Notes: a model not told the origin generated them from the sequence alone. A stretch of DNA of 64,000 nt from Chloracidobacterium validum (GCF_018304825.1 NZ_CP072648.1:1037501-1101500); one strand, 5' to 3'. Counted from the stretch's first letter, positions 18,801-27,973 are shown. Numbers and translations: made by a program.

Positions 18801-20405
18801 GTGCTTCATGTCACGCCTTCAGCCGAGCAGCCACCGGTGACGCCCTGTCTTGCCTTTTCCGCCGACAGCTTGCGCTGGTCAAAACTAAACTGGTTTGTCT
18901 TGGCGCTAGCCAGTTTGTTTCCGGTGTGGTGTGGGGTAGGGCAGGGTTTCAACCTCAACGACGACGCCTACATCACGTTGACCTATGCCAAAAATCTAGC
19001 TGCTGGGCGCGGTTTTGTTTTCAACCACCCACCAGCGACGTTTGGAACGACAACACCGTTGCTGGCGCTGGTTGTGGCGGCGTTGGGGGCACTCCTGCGT
19101 GGCGTATCCGTCGAGGCGGTGGCCGTCTGGGTGACGGTGCTGGCCTGGATTGCCGCCGGGTGGAGCTTCTATGGATTCCGCCGGGCCTGGGGCTTGTCAG
19201 ATGAGTCGGCGTTGCTGGTGGCGCTGGCGGTGCTCTTTGGTGGGTGGTCGGGCCCCATGGGCGTGCTCGGTTCGGAAGTCTTTCTGTTTCATGCTCTGCT
19301 GGTGTTGACCTTCTCGCTGCACCTAGCGGGATATGGCGTGGCGTCGGGGGTTGCCGCCGGTTTGCTGTTTCTGACGCGCGGTGAGGGGGTCCTGGCATTG
19401 GGGGTGATTGGATTGTCGGCCGGGGCGCAGTGGCTGGTCACACCCCTGGGTGAAGCCGACGCATCTGGAGGTGCGCCCAAACCTGCCTGGCGACAGGTTG
19501 TGACAACCCTTGCGTCCAGCCTGCTGCGCCCCGTCGTTGGCTTTGGGATTGTGGTTGGTTTGTGGGCAGTCTATGCCTACGGGACGTTTGGACATGTGCT
19601 TCCTGCGACGCTATCCGCCAAGCGAATCCAGGTGGCCCTGGGCTGGCCGACCTTTACCCATGAATTGGCAACCAAGTGGTGGCGGAACTGGGGCGGCCCG
19701 GCCCTGGGGCATCCACTCCTAAGCGTTTGGTGGGCTCTGGTTGCCGTTGGCATCAGCGCCGCCATTTGGTCGCGCCGCCGATGGCTGGTGTTTTTGCTGT
19801 GGCTGATTGGCTATGTGGGAGGGTATGCCGCGCTGGGCGTGGCCGGTTACTGGTGGTACCAAACCCCGGTCTTCCTGTCACTGCACTTGTTCTTCGCTCT
19901 GGGGCTGGTTGCCGTGGTTGAAAGACTGGCCGTGTGGCGCAACGGGCAGCTCCATCTGATAGGGAGGGCCGTAACGGTCTGTGGATTAGCCTGTGCGATG
20001 TGGCCGGCGGCAAAGGCCGTGACAACCTACCACGGCGACTGGCGGGCATCATCGTACCGCGCCTTGGCCGCGTGGTTTCACGCGCACGCCCACCCAACTG
20101 ACCGCGTCGCCTTCCACGAGGTTGGTTACTTGGGGTTTTATAGTGAGCAGCGCATCGTGGATTTATGTGGTCTGACGACGCCGGAGGTTCTGCCGCACTT
20201 TGCGCGACGCGACTTGACCTGGCCCCTTCGGACACTCCTGCCAGAGTGGTACGTGGCCAGTCCGACGTGGGATATTCTGCCGGCGCTCCGCGAAGGTGGA
20301 TGGCTCGACCAACACTACCACCAAGTTGCCACCCTGCCGGCCCCGGGTGGCGGCGACCTGCGGGTTTTCCAGCGCATCCGCAGGGATGCTAACGTAACGC
20401 CATGA
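18801..20405 (+). CDS. GT-C type membrane glycosyltransferase (ArnT/AftB-like)
   Basis: A polytopic membrane protein of about 534 residues with some nine to eleven hydrophobic helices. The first extracytoplasmic loop has NDDAYITLTYAKNLAAGRGFVFN, the acidic loop signature of GT-C enzymes that use polyprenyl-phosphate sugars, like mycobacterial AftB and many bacterial PMT-like proteins. A soluble C-terminal domain (about 400-534) follows the last helix. The start is uncertain: GTG 18801 is used because it follows the methyltransferase stop by 10 bases; GTG 18837 is possible. The stop overlaps mqnD by four bases (ATGA), so both are cotranscribed. Sugar and acceptor unknown. Confidence 0.72.
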   Translation: MLHVTPSAEQPPVTPCLAFSADSLRWSKLNWFVLALASLFPVWCGVGQGFNLNDDAYITLTYAKNLAAGRGFVFNHPPATFGTTTPLLALVVAALGALLRGVSVEAVAVWVTVLAWIAAGWSFYGFRRAWGLSDESALLVALAVLFGGWSGPMGVLGSEVFLFHALLVLTFSLHLAGYGVASGVAAGLLFLTRGEGVLALGVIGLSAGAQWLVTPLGEADASGGAPKPAWRQVVTTLASSLLRPVVGFGIVVGLWAVYAYGTFGHVLPATLSAKRIQVALGWPTFTHELATKWWRNWGGPALGHPLLSVWWALVAVGISAAIWSRRRWLVFLLWLIGYVGGYAALGVAGYWWYQTPVFLSLHLFFALGLVAVVERLAVWRNGQLHLIGRAVTVCGLACAMWPAAKAVTTYHGDWRASSYRALAAWFHAHAHPTDRVAFHEVGYLGFYSEQRIVDLCGLTTPEVLPHFARRDLTWPLRTLLPEWYVASPTWDILPALREGGWLDQHYHQVATLPAPGGGDLRVFQRIRRDANVTP

Positions 20406-21220
20406 CCACCCTGACGCTTGGCTACTCACCCTGCCCAAATGACACCTATATTTTTGGCGCGTTGGCGCTTGGACTGGTGCGGCCTCCAGGCATGACATTC
20501 GACATTCGGCTGGCGGATGTGCAGACGCTCAACGAGTGGGCACAAGCTGGGACATTGGATGTCACCAAGCTTTCTTTCGCGGCGCTGCTTACCCCAGAGG
20601 TCACGGCCCACTATGATTTGCTTGAGGTCGGCGCGGCACTTGGGCGTAACTGTGGCCCGCTGGTCGTGGCCCGCGAATCGTTTTCAGCGGACACCTTACG
20701 GAACAAGCGAATCGTTACCCCAGGTCGGTTGACAACGGCCCACTTGCTGATTCGCCTTTTCACAAACGATGCCCCGGTCGCCGCGGAACTGCCGTTTGAG
20801 CGCATTATGCCGGCGGTTGTGAACGGAGATTATGACGCGGGTGTGATCATTCATGAAAGCCGCTTTGTTTATCCGACCTTTGGGTTGACGCGCATTCTGG
20901 ACTTGGGGATGTGGTGGGAACAGTCAACGGGGCTGCCACTGCCCCTGGGGGGGATTGCTGTCAGGCGGACGCTAGACGCAACCCAGCGCGAGCAGATCAG
21001 CCAGGCCCTTCGGGAGAGTCTGGCTTATGCCGACGCCCACCCAACCGCCGTCCAACCCTACATCGCGGCTCATGCCCAGGAGATGGCGGCAGATGTTCAG
21101 GCACAGCACATCGCGCTCTACGTCAATGCGTTTACACGCGACTTGGGTGATGAGGGGCGGCGGGCCATTGCCGCGCTCCGACGCCACGCGCAAGGGCTAT
21201 CCGACCCCGTGCAAAGGTAG
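20402..21220 (+). CDS. mqnD: 1,4-dihydroxy-6-naphthoate synthase
   Basis: A 272-residue periplasmic-binding-protein-like enzyme that converts cyclic dehypoxanthine futalosine to 1,4-dihydroxy-6-naphthoate in the futalosine route to menaquinone. The N-terminus LGYSPCPNDTYIFGALA is diagnostic, followed by DVTKLSFAA, GAALGRNCGPLVV and the HESRF...LDLGMWWEQ...GLPLPLGGIAV block. ATG at 20402 overlaps the previous stop (ATGA), indicating translational coupling with the GT-C gene. Other mqn genes are not in the window. Confidence 0.95.
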   Translation: MTTLTLGYSPCPNDTYIFGALALGLVRPPGMTFDIRLADVQTLNEWAQAGTLDVTKLSFAALLTPEVTAHYDLLEVGAALGRNCGPLVVARESFSADTLRNKRIVTPGRLTTAHLLIRLFTNDAPVAAELPFERIMPAVVNGDYDAGVIIHESRFVYPTFGLTRILDLGMWWEQSTGLPLPLGGIAVRRTLDATQREQISQALRESLAYADAHPTAVQPYIAAHAQEMAADVQAQHIALYVNAFTRDLGDEGRRAIAALRRHAQGLSDPVQR

Positions 21221-21360
21221 AGGTATTCGGGCATCCCAAGCGGGGGATCCGCAATGTCAGTGGTTGGTTCGGTAGCATTGGTTTGCATTGGCCTCAGAAG
21301 GCACGGCTTGGTTTAGCGGGCGATTGTCACAACCATGTGAGAGATGGAACAAAAAAGCCA

Positions 21361-22380
21361 ATGACGCAAGCCATTGATCACGACCGCCTGTTCAAGGAAC
21401 TCCTCACCGTATTATTCATGGATTTTCTTGAGCTTTTCGCCCCGGATATCGCGGCCTTCGTGGACAAGACTTCCTTGCTCTTTCTTGACAAGGAACTTTT
21501 CACTGATGTCACCCAGGGCGAACGGCGCGCAGCCGATCTGGTCGTCAAGTGCCGCCTGCATGACCAGGACGCTTACTTTCTGGTTCACGTTGAAACCCAA
21601 GCAACGCGCCGAGCCGACTTTGCCGAGCGGATGTTTCTCTATGGCGCGCGACTCTATGAGAAGCACCGGCTACCTATCTATCCGATAGCCGTGTTGTCCT
21701 ATGATACCCCACGTAACCCCGAAGGCGATACGTTTGAGTTTCGGGTTAGGGAATGGACTCCGTTGCGGTATACGTTTCAGGTCGTCCAGTTGAATCGCTT
21801 AAACTGGCGCGACTTTGTGAATCGGCCAAACCCGGTGGCCAGCGCCTTGATGGCCAAGATGGGGATGGCGGATGAGGAGCGGGTGCGAGTCAAAGTTGAA
21901 TGCCTGCGAATGTTGGCAACCTTGAAACTCGACCCGGCGCGGACGCAGTTGATTTCTGGTTTTGTGGACACGTATTTACGGTTGAACGATACCGAAGAGG
22001 TAGCGTTTACCGCGGCGTTGGCGCAGCTTGAGACGACGGCACAGGAGGTTGTGATGCAGATCGTGACGAGTTGGATGGAAGAGGGACTGCGGAAGGGGTT
22101 ACAACAAGGACTGGAACAAGGACTGGAACAAGGACTGGAACAAGGACTGGAACAGGGGCTTGCACAAGGACGCAAAGAAGGACGCGAGCTGGGAGAGCAG
22201 GTTGGCGAGGCCAAATTTGCGTTGCGCGTTTTGCGACGGCAGCTAGGGACGGCGGTTGACGCTGAGTCTGCGCGTATTCAGGCGCTCCCAACCCCTTTGC
22301 TGGAGCAGTTGGCTGACGACTTGCTTAGTTTCACCCGACTTGAAGACTTGACCGCTTGGTTAGATAACCAAGGGGTCTAG
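21361..22380 (+). CDS. Rpn/DUF4351 family protein with GLEQ repeats (copy 2)
   Basis: A 339-residue paralogue of the protein at 5304-6287. The N-terminal PD-(D/E)XK-like domain shows LFKELL at the start, then AADLVVKCR and YFLVHVETQ (D...ExQ). A helical middle region leads to GLQQGLEQGLEQ-type repeats (about 245-275) and a DUF4351 C-terminus (LRRQLGTAVDAESARIQALP...LTAWL). I use ATG at 21361, where the conserved domain begins, over an upstream TTG at 21283. It stands between mqnD and a convergent GNAT gene, apparently on its own. Function unproven; the family is linked to recombination and mobile DNA. Confidence 0.82.
   Translation: MTQAIDHDRLFKELLTVLFMDFLELFAPDIAAFVDKTSLLFLDKELFTDVTQGERRAADLVVKCRLHDQDAYFLVHVETQATRRADFAERMFLYGARLYEKHRLPIYPIAVLSYDTPRNPEGDTFEFRVREWTPLRYTFQVVQLNRLNWRDFVNRPNPVASALMAKMGMADEERVRVKVECLRMLATLKLDPARTQLISGFVDTYLRLNDTEEVAFTAALAQLETTAQEVVMQIVTSWMEEGLRKGLQQGLEQGLEQGLEQGLEQGLAQGRKEGRELGEQVGEAKFALRVLRRQLGTAVDAESARIQALPTPLLEQLADDLLSFTRLEDLTAWLDNQGV
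22105..22152 (+). repeat. Four perfect 12-bp tandem repeats encoding QGLE
   Basis: CAAGGACTGGAA is repeated four times without a mismatch (22105-22152), flanked by degenerate units. It encodes the GLEQ run of the second Rpn/DUF4351 gene. Perfect identity implies recent expansion or ongoing slippage. Confidence 0.93.
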
Positions 22381-22420
22381 GGCATCGTCAGGCGAGACTG
22401 GCCATCCCCCTGTCCGTCTA

Positions 22421-23008
22421 TCAAGAGTGTTCGTCCACGGCGTGGTGAGCGCCGTCTTGGCGGATATTGTGCGGCCAGAGAAGTATCATCGCCGTGACCA
22501 AGCCGGTCGGTGGTTCATGACAGAAGTCAAATTCGCTGACGCGCACGAAACCAAGGTTTTCAAGGCTGCGATAGCGCGCCATACCGGTTATGCGCGACCA
22601 ATAAGCCAGCACTGTCCGCGCCCCAGTGGCGCGCGCGGCGGCAAGGCGCAGTTCGTCGAGCTTCTGGCTTAGTCCTTGACGGCGCGCAGAAGGGTGAACA
22701 ACCAGGCGGTTGAGCGAAGCAATTGGCGGAATGATTTCACAAGGCAGTTGGGCGAAGAGATGCCCGCCAGGGGCCTCCGCCAGTGCGTGGTGAAGCGAGA
22801 GCCGCCCGGCAGCAACCAAATCCTCCCCCCGAAACACCGCCCAATGCCGAAATGGTGGGCGCTCCTCCCCAGGGTCGCACCACTTGCCACTTGGGAACAG
22901 CGTAGCCGGCAGGCCCGTGGTCGCCCAGCTTTCCGCGCGAAGTCGCTGGATGTTGGCAATCGTCACCGGATCGGAGACTTCCAGAATGCGGAATTCCTGA
23001 ACCGCCAT
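22421..23008 (-). CDS. GNAT-family N-acetyltransferase
   Basis: A 195-residue acetyltransferase-fold protein. The central strand-turn LNRLVVHPSARRQGLSQKL carries the acetyl-CoA pyrophosphate loop (RRQGLS in place of the common RxxGxG/A). RFRHW-type strands (FRHWAVFRGEDLVAAGRLSLH) precede it. ATG at 23008 is preferred because GGAG lies seven bases upstream. It is one of the last genes of a long minus-strand run and converges on the Rpn copy. Acceptor substrate unknown. Confidence 0.75.
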   Translation of the reverse strand: MAVQEFRILEVSDPVTIANIQRLRAESWATTGLPATLFPSGKWCDPGEERPPFRHWAVFRGEDLVAAGRLSLHHALAEAPGGHLFAQLPCEIIPPIASLNRLVVHPSARRQGLSQKLDELRLAAARATGARTVLAYWSRITGMARYRSLENLGFVRVSEFDFCHEPPTGLVTAMILLWPHNIRQDGAHHAVDEHS

Positions 23009-23108
23009 TGCTCGCTCCAAAGGGTATTCGCCTTGTGGTCGCAGTATTGCCATTATTGTTAGAAAGCGCAAATAGGTGGTGAGAAAAACCAGCCAATCGT
23101 TGCTCGGC

Positions 23109-24467
23109 CTAGGCGCGTGGTGTGACCGTGAAGGTTGGAATACTACCGCCGCCAGCGCTCACATTGATGACGGCGCTTTGCGAGGTGCGCACAACGGCGC
23201 CGGCAATCTGGCCCCCGAGGTAAAACGGGTTGACGTTGTATTTCATGGGGTGAAAGTCAAATCCCCCATCTGCCTGGCGTACTGGAAACAGCTCGACCGG
23301 GGTGGGAACGCGCTGTTGCACGACCCACAAAGCATCATCCGTGACCGCCTGCCGGAGGGCCTGTGCCCAAACCGTGTCATCCGTTTCGCTGCCGACATAG
23401 ACATTCGTGCCGCCGTAGGCATCGGCTGGCTTGAGCACGAACTCCGTCCGGTGGCGCACAACATAGTCACAGAGGTCCACCCGCTCCCCGGTGGGTAAAA
23501 GTGTATGCTGTTCGGTAACGATGCGTGTCCAAGGAAGGTGGTTGAGGAGACATTGCTGCGCTTCCTCTGGGAGAAAGGCGATGTGTGCCGGATCCGTCAG
23601 AAATGCAAAAAACGCTTTGTTTTCACTGACCCGGCAACGAAATGAGTTGATGAAGCAGGCAGCTCTGGTTTCGTAGGCGGTGGTGAACGCTCGCGTTTCG
23701 TCTAGCTTGGTCAAGAGTTCACTGGTCACGACGCGCCGGTACACAATATCCAACCGCGTATCTCCAGCGTAGAGTTGCCCCTGCCGCAACTCAACCTCCC
23801 GTGGGTCGGCAATGACGGACGGGTAGCCCTGAGCGATGAAGTAGTCCCGCAGGATAATCTGGTCGGCAGAGGTGCGAACATCCGTCCAGTCCACAATACC
23901 AATCGTGGGATGAGTCTTTCCGCCAAAGTCCCGGTAGGCTCTAAGCAAAGCCGCCAGCAAGGCTGGGCGCGGTTCATCTGGTTCAAGCTGATAGCGTTCG
24001 GCAAAGCGCCGTAGGATAGATAAGCCAAGGTAGATTTCCGTCATGGCGGCCGCATAGCCGATGCCAGCCGGCGCGTCGTGGTTGAATTCCAGGAAAAGCA
24101 CGCCATCTGGCGTGGGGAAGGCATCCAGGCGTGTCCACACCACGGCATCCTCGTAGCCAGGATTCACCCGGAGAAGCTTTCGCTCCCGGTCCTGAATGTG
24201 GAGAGCCTCGTAAAGTTGTTCGTGGTTGCCCCCAAATAAACCTTTCTCGGCCAGGAGCGCTGCCCGAAGAACACTTGCCGCAGCCGACTCAAGCTGTCGT
24301 CGTTGAGATTGGGAGACGAGGTATGGCCGCAGGTGAACCGGCATCGCTTTGCCGGCAAACAAAATCCCACGGGCAACAAGCGCCGCGTCGAGTTGGTTGG
24401 CGTCAGCGCTCGCGCCACGTGGGTCATCCGTGATGAGTTGGTGAAAATCGTCAACCGCAGTCTGCAT
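23109..24467 (-). CDS. Circularly permuted ATP-grasp family protein
   Basis: A 452-residue protein resembling circularly permuted ATP-grasp enzymes and the glutathionylspermidine-synthase family. LFLEFNHDAPAGIGYA (about 125-140) corresponds to the metal/substrate segment, FVLKPADAYGGTNVYVG (about 340-356) to the ATP-grasp Lys and Gly-rich loop, and RTSQSAVINVSAGGGSIPTF closes the domain. Such enzymes form amide or peptide bonds with ATP. No second domain is present. ATG 24467 is chosen over a TTG at 24479. It begins 18 bases after the DUF4870 gene, so it may be cotranscribed with it. Confidence 0.72.
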   Translation of the reverse strand: MQTAVDDFHQLITDDPRGASADANQLDAALVARGILFAGKAMPVHLRPYLVSQSQRRQLESAAASVLRAALLAEKGLFGGNHEQLYEALHIQDRERKLLRVNPGYEDAVVWTRLDAFPTPDGVLFLEFNHDAPAGIGYAAAMTEIYLGLSILRRFAERYQLEPDEPRPALLAALLRAYRDFGGKTHPTIGIVDWTDVRTSADQIILRDYFIAQGYPSVIADPREVELRQGQLYAGDTRLDIVYRRVVTSELLTKLDETRAFTTAYETRAACFINSFRCRVSENKAFFAFLTDPAHIAFLPEEAQQCLLNHLPWTRIVTEQHTLLPTGERVDLCDYVVRHRTEFVLKPADAYGGTNVYVGSETDDTVWAQALRQAVTDDALWVVQQRVPTPVELFPVRQADGGFDFHPMKYNVNPFYLGGQIAGAVVRTSQSAVINVSAGGGSIPTFTVTPRA

Positions 24468-24485
24468 CCACCCGCCCAAGGTCGC

Positions 24486-24929
24486 TTATGATTGCTTTTC
24501 GGCCGCGTCACCGATCAATGGGAGCTTGAGGGTTTCGTTCCCGTAGGCTTTGAGCATCAAAAAAATGGATAGCCCAAGCCCGGCAAGAGCAATCACGAGA
24601 CCCAGTAGATATGAAGCGAGCGAAAGTAACCCGCTAATCTGGCCCAGGAGCGTTCCGAAAAGCGAGTTCAAAATTCCAATAGCAAGCAGAGACAGATGAA
24701 AAAACAGACCTTGCCAGGAATGAAACTTGACGAAGCGATTGGTTTTTTCCGTGATGACGAAGACAATGGACATGATAAGGCCGACACAACAAGGCGCGTA
24801 GGCCAGCATGCTGGCGACATTGGGCTGTAATCCGAGCGGACCAGGTTGGTTCCCGCCGCCGGGTGGCACGGATTGGTAAGGGTTGGACGGCGGGTAGGGT
24901 GGTTGTTGGTAGGGATTTTGCGGGGTCAT
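24486..24929 (-). CDS. DUF4870 membrane protein
   Basis: A 147-residue integral membrane protein. The first 35 residues are a Pro/Gln/Tyr-rich cytosolic tail (NPYQQPPYPP), followed by three hydrophobic helices with the DUF4870 hallmark FVKFHSWQGLFFH between the first two. It is a small Tic20-like fold family of unknown function. It follows htrA by about 50 bases on the same strand. Confidence 0.85.
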   Translation of the reverse strand: MTPQNPYQQPPYPPSNPYQSVPPGGGNQPGPLGLQPNVASMLAYAPCCVGLIMSIVFVITEKTNRFVKFHSWQGLFFHLSLLAIGILNSLFGTLLGQISGLLSLASYLLGLVIALAGLGLSIFLMLKAYGNETLKLPLIGDAAEKQS

Positions 24930-24981
24930 CGAGGTAACACTCCTCGCGGATCAGGATTGGACTTACATTGGTCGGCAGTGA

Positions 24982-26031
24982 CTATTTCTTTTCAATTGGT
25001 GTGGCGGTGACGGTGTATTCCTTGTCCTCACGACGAATTCGAATCTGGAGCGATGTGCCCAGACGGCTGCGAGCCACAATCCGGTTGAAGTGACCACTTG
25101 ACGTAACCGGCGTGTTGTCAACGGCCAAGATGACATCGTCCCGCCGAATGCCGGCCTGGTCGCCGGGCAACCCCCGTTCGACCTTGACGACCCGAACGCC
25201 GCGGGCTGAACCGGTAATGCCTAATCCACGCCGGTCAAAGGCTGAAATATCCACGGCCTCAACCCCAATTGAACTCCGCCGGACCCGTCCGAGCGTCCGC
25301 AGGTCAGGGAGGACATCCTTGAGAATGTTGACTGGGATCGCGAAGCCTAGACCTTGTCCACGCGCGAGAACCAAGGTGTTGATGCCGATCACTTCACCGG
25401 TGAGCGCCACCAACGGTCCGCCTGAGTTGCCGAAGTTGATGGCGGCATCCGTTTGCAGAAAATCATCATAAGCGCCATCTAGCCCACTGCGTCCCTTGCC
25501 ACTGATAATGCCAACCGTCACCGTATGGTCGAGTTCAAATGGGCTTCCAATGGCAATGACCCAGTCCCCAACCCGTACGGCATCACTGTTTCCCAGTGGA
25601 AGCGTCGGAAGCGGTTTCTGCCCTAAATCAACTTCGAGCAGCGCCAGATCAGTTGCCTCGTCATATCCCCGGACGCTGGCCGGTAGGGTTCGTCCATCCT
25701 GCGTGACGGTCAAAATTGGGCCTCCAATTTTGAGGGCGTCCCGGATGACGTGAAAGTTGGTGACAATCTCACCCTTAGCGTCGAGGCAAAACCCACTGCC
25801 AATCGAAGTCCCGCCATCTTCCGCGACGGACTGTATGTTGACCACGCCACCATTGGCGCGCGCCACGACATCCGCGATGTTTGGAAACGGCGTGATGGCT
25901 GGTGCGCTGCGCGAGGCAGTCCGGGCGGCTGGCCGTTGCGCGGATGCGGTCAGCGAGACGCTTCCTACCCAGGCGAGCAGGCCAAGCCATAACCACGGAG
26001 AAACAAAAAACTGACTTCGGAGCAAGTTCAT
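24982..26031 (-). CDS. htrA: HtrA/DegP-type serine protease with PDZ domain
   Basis: A 349-residue envelope protease. An N-terminal membrane anchor or signal peptide (about 5-28) leads to a trypsin-like domain whose triad is intact: His94 in TNFHVI, Asp128 in ATDLALLE and Ser203 in FGNSGGPL. One PDZ domain follows (about 250-345; VVKVERGLPGDQAGIRRDDVILAVD). Family members degrade or refold damaged periplasmic proteins. The ATG at 26031 overlaps the stop of the 62-codon gene upstream as TGATG, which fixes this start and shows translational coupling; a longer frame to 26118 is not needed. It is downstream of a Ser/Thr kinase and the V4R/phycobiliprotein-like cluster. Confidence 0.92.
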   Translation of the reverse strand: MNLLRSQFFVSPWLWLGLLAWVGSVSLTASAQRPAARTASRSAPAITPFPNIADVVARANGGVVNIQSVAEDGGTSIGSGFCLDAKGEIVTNFHVIRDALKIGGPILTVTQDGRTLPASVRGYDEATDLALLEVDLGQKPLPTLPLGNSDAVRVGDWVIAIGSPFELDHTVTVGIISGKGRSGLDGAYDDFLQTDAAINFGNSGGPLVALTGEVIGINTLVLARGQGLGFAIPVNILKDVLPDLRTLGRVRRSSIGVEAVDISAFDRRGLGITGSARGVRVVKVERGLPGDQAGIRRDDVILAVDNTPVTSSGHFNRIVARSRLGTSLQIRIRREDKEYTVTATPIEKK

Positions 26032-26219
26032 CAGCTCGACTGGGATGACTGAACCCAAACGGGCACGGAATCGGAAGATGGCTCGTCGGACGGTGGCACC
26101 TCTGACGAGCCTTGACACCGTAGCATGGTTGCCAATCGCTCTGCATCATAGCCACAGACTTCGGCCAATTCTTCTCGGACGGCGTGAAGTTTTTCTAGGA
26201 AGCGTGGTTTGCGATACAT
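26031..26219 (-). CDS. Small hypothetical protein coupled to htrA
   Basis: A 62-residue protein I do not recognise. Residues 1-36 are predicted helical and charged (FLEKLHAVREELAEVCGYDAERLATML) with two Cys; the rest is a Ser/Pro/Glu-rich tail. It lies 11 bases after the kinase stop and its own stop overlaps the htrA start (TGATG). That spacing is the main reason to believe it is expressed. It might regulate the protease or the kinase, but nothing in the sequence shows this. Confidence 0.6.
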   Translation of the reverse strand: MYRKPRFLEKLHAVREELAEVCGYDAERLATMLRCQGSSEVPPSDEPSSDSVPVWVQSSQSS

Positions 26220-26230
26220 AGGAGCAGAGT

Positions 26231-27973
26231 CTAAGGCGACGGCGAAGGGATTTCAGTGAGGTGGAAAACCTGGATAAGCGTGCGTGGTGGTTGTCGTTCG
26301 ATGGTCAGGTAGGCGCGTGCCACCGGTACCCAGGCATCGTCAAGTATCATACCGGCTGGTTGATATTCAGCAATTGGTAATCCGTCCGAAACAAGCGAAA
26401 TCTTTCCAGATGAGTGAAAGAAGGTCACAAACTGTCCGTGGTTGTTCACCGCGTAGATTGGCTCGCCCAAGTCCATTTCCGCCAATGCTTGGTTTTTGGC
26501 AAAGGTAACGAGCCGCATGGCTTGCTGATTGCCGTCTCCGAAAAGGATTGTGTGAAAATCACCGCCGACCTGTGAGCGCATAACCGTCAGTGCTGGCGAT
26601 GGCAGGCTTGCCTGATATTTGACGCTGCCCTGAGCATCCAGACAAGTGATCGTCGGACGGATTGGACCGGAATTGACCAAGATGTCATCGTCACTCAGGG
26701 CCACGATGTGGGGGGGCTGCAAGTAGTTGCACAGCGCAATTTCCCAAAGTTGCCGCCCTTCCAGCGAGTAGCCGGCCGCCTGGGTATGGCTGGCTAGGAT
26801 GAGCAGCGTTTCAGAGGGCGTAACCGCCAGACTCTTGACTGGAAAGCGAACCTGGAACAGTCGCTGTGGCGTGACCGCGCCAGCGCGCATGGCATAGAGA
26901 CTCTGGTTCGTTGCAAAGTAGCTGGTTGTGGCGGCAAGGCTTGGCGTGGCGGCAGCCGTGATCCGCTCCGGCAGGAAATAGGGAACGAAGCGCCGCCGCT
27001 CAAGCTCAAGAAATCCGGTTGTGCGGTCATCAGCAATATAGACTGTTGGCCGCTGCGCCGGGTTCAGAACAAAGAGCCGCTGGCTCCCCGCCAGCTCAAC
27101 CGTGAACCAGGGTTCGAGGCGTTGCGCCTGTTCAAGGTTTGGCGTGTCCACCTGGGGGCTTACTAGTGACGTGGCTGGTAAGCTCGTGGGGGTTGATGGT
27201 GTGAGCTGCGCGTCCAGCGCCTGCCAGAGGTCTTGAGCTGATTTGACCCGCTCTCTCGGCGACTTGCAGAGCAGGGCGGACACGAGCGGCCGGACCTGCT
27301 CTGGGATTGGACGTAAATCCGGGGGCTGCTTGGCGTGCTTGGCAAACAACTCCTCTGGCAAGCCATGAAACGGCCGGTCGCCCGTGAGGATTTCATAGAA
27401 AATAATGCCGAGCGAATAGAGGTCGCTGGCATAGGTTGAAAAGTCATAAAACTGCTCAGGGGCCATGTAGGCCGGTGAGCCGTTGGGTTTTTGCTGATCA
27501 AAAACATTTGCCAGGTGGTTGGCAATGCCAAGGTCAGCCACTTTATATGTCACGGTGCCAGTTGACGCATCGGGAAAGACAAGGATGTTTTCGGGCTTGA
27601 GATCGCGGTGGAGGATTTGTTGGCGGTGCGCGTAATCCAACCCGAGCGTTACGTCGCGTAGGACGTGTAGGGCTTCTGGGACGGGCAGCTTCCCCCGCTC
27701 ATTCAGGACATCCCGTAAACTCCCGCCAGCGGCATACTCAAGCACAAGTTTATTGCGCTGGTTGCCTTGGCCATAAATCACGTCAAAGCAACGAACGATA
27801 TTTGGATGCTGAAGCGCAATGAGTGACGAGAGTTCACGGAAAAAGAGATGGGCGGCCTTGCCGCCGCCCAGGAATTCCTTGACCGCATAGAGATCGCCAG
27901 TCGTCGAATCCCGCGCTAGGTGAACGATGGCGTGCGCTCCACTACCAATGACCTTGAGAACTTCATATACCAT
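26231..27973 (-). CDS. Ser/Thr protein kinase with C-terminal propeller-like domain
   Basis: A 580-residue kinase. The N-terminal catalytic domain (about 1-265) shows GSGAHAIVH (P-loop), YAVKEFL (Lys), HRDLKPENIL (catalytic loop), ADLGIAN (DLG replaces DFG) and GSPAYMAPEQF. A linker (about 265-310) precedes a beta-rich region (about 315-575) that looks like a WD/PQQ-type propeller. There is no transmembrane segment, so it is probably cytosolic. ATG 27973 is used; a TTG two codons earlier is possible. It lies 93 bases after the V4R gene and is followed by the 62-aa gene and htrA. A kinase in this position parallels the kinase at the end of the cyanobacterial slr0144-slr0152 operon (from memory). 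Confidence 0.9.
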   Translation of the reverse strand: MVYEVLKVIGSGAHAIVHLARDSTTGDLYAVKEFLGGGKAAHLFFRELSSLIALQHPNIVRCFDVIYGQGNQRNKLVLEYAAGGSLRDVLNERGKLPVPEALHVLRDVTLGLDYAHRQQILHRDLKPENILVFPDASTGTVTYKVADLGIANHLANVFDQQKPNGSPAYMAPEQFYDFSTYASDLYSLGIIFYEILTGDRPFHGLPEELFAKHAKQPPDLRPIPEQVRPLVSALLCKSPRERVKSAQDLWQALDAQLTPSTPTSLPATSLVSPQVDTPNLEQAQRLEPWFTVELAGSQRLFVLNPAQRPTVYIADDRTTGFLELERRRFVPYFLPERITAAATPSLAATTSYFATNQSLYAMRAGAVTPQRLFQVRFPVKSLAVTPSETLLILASHTQAAGYSLEGRQLWEIALCNYLQPPHIVALSDDDILVNSGPIRPTITCLDAQGSVKYQASLPSPALTVMRSQVGGDFHTILFGDGNQQAMRLVTFAKNQALAEMDLGEPIYAVNNHGQFVTFFHSSGKISLVSDGLPIAEYQPAGMILDDAWVPVARAYLTIERQPPRTLIQVFHLTEIPSPSP

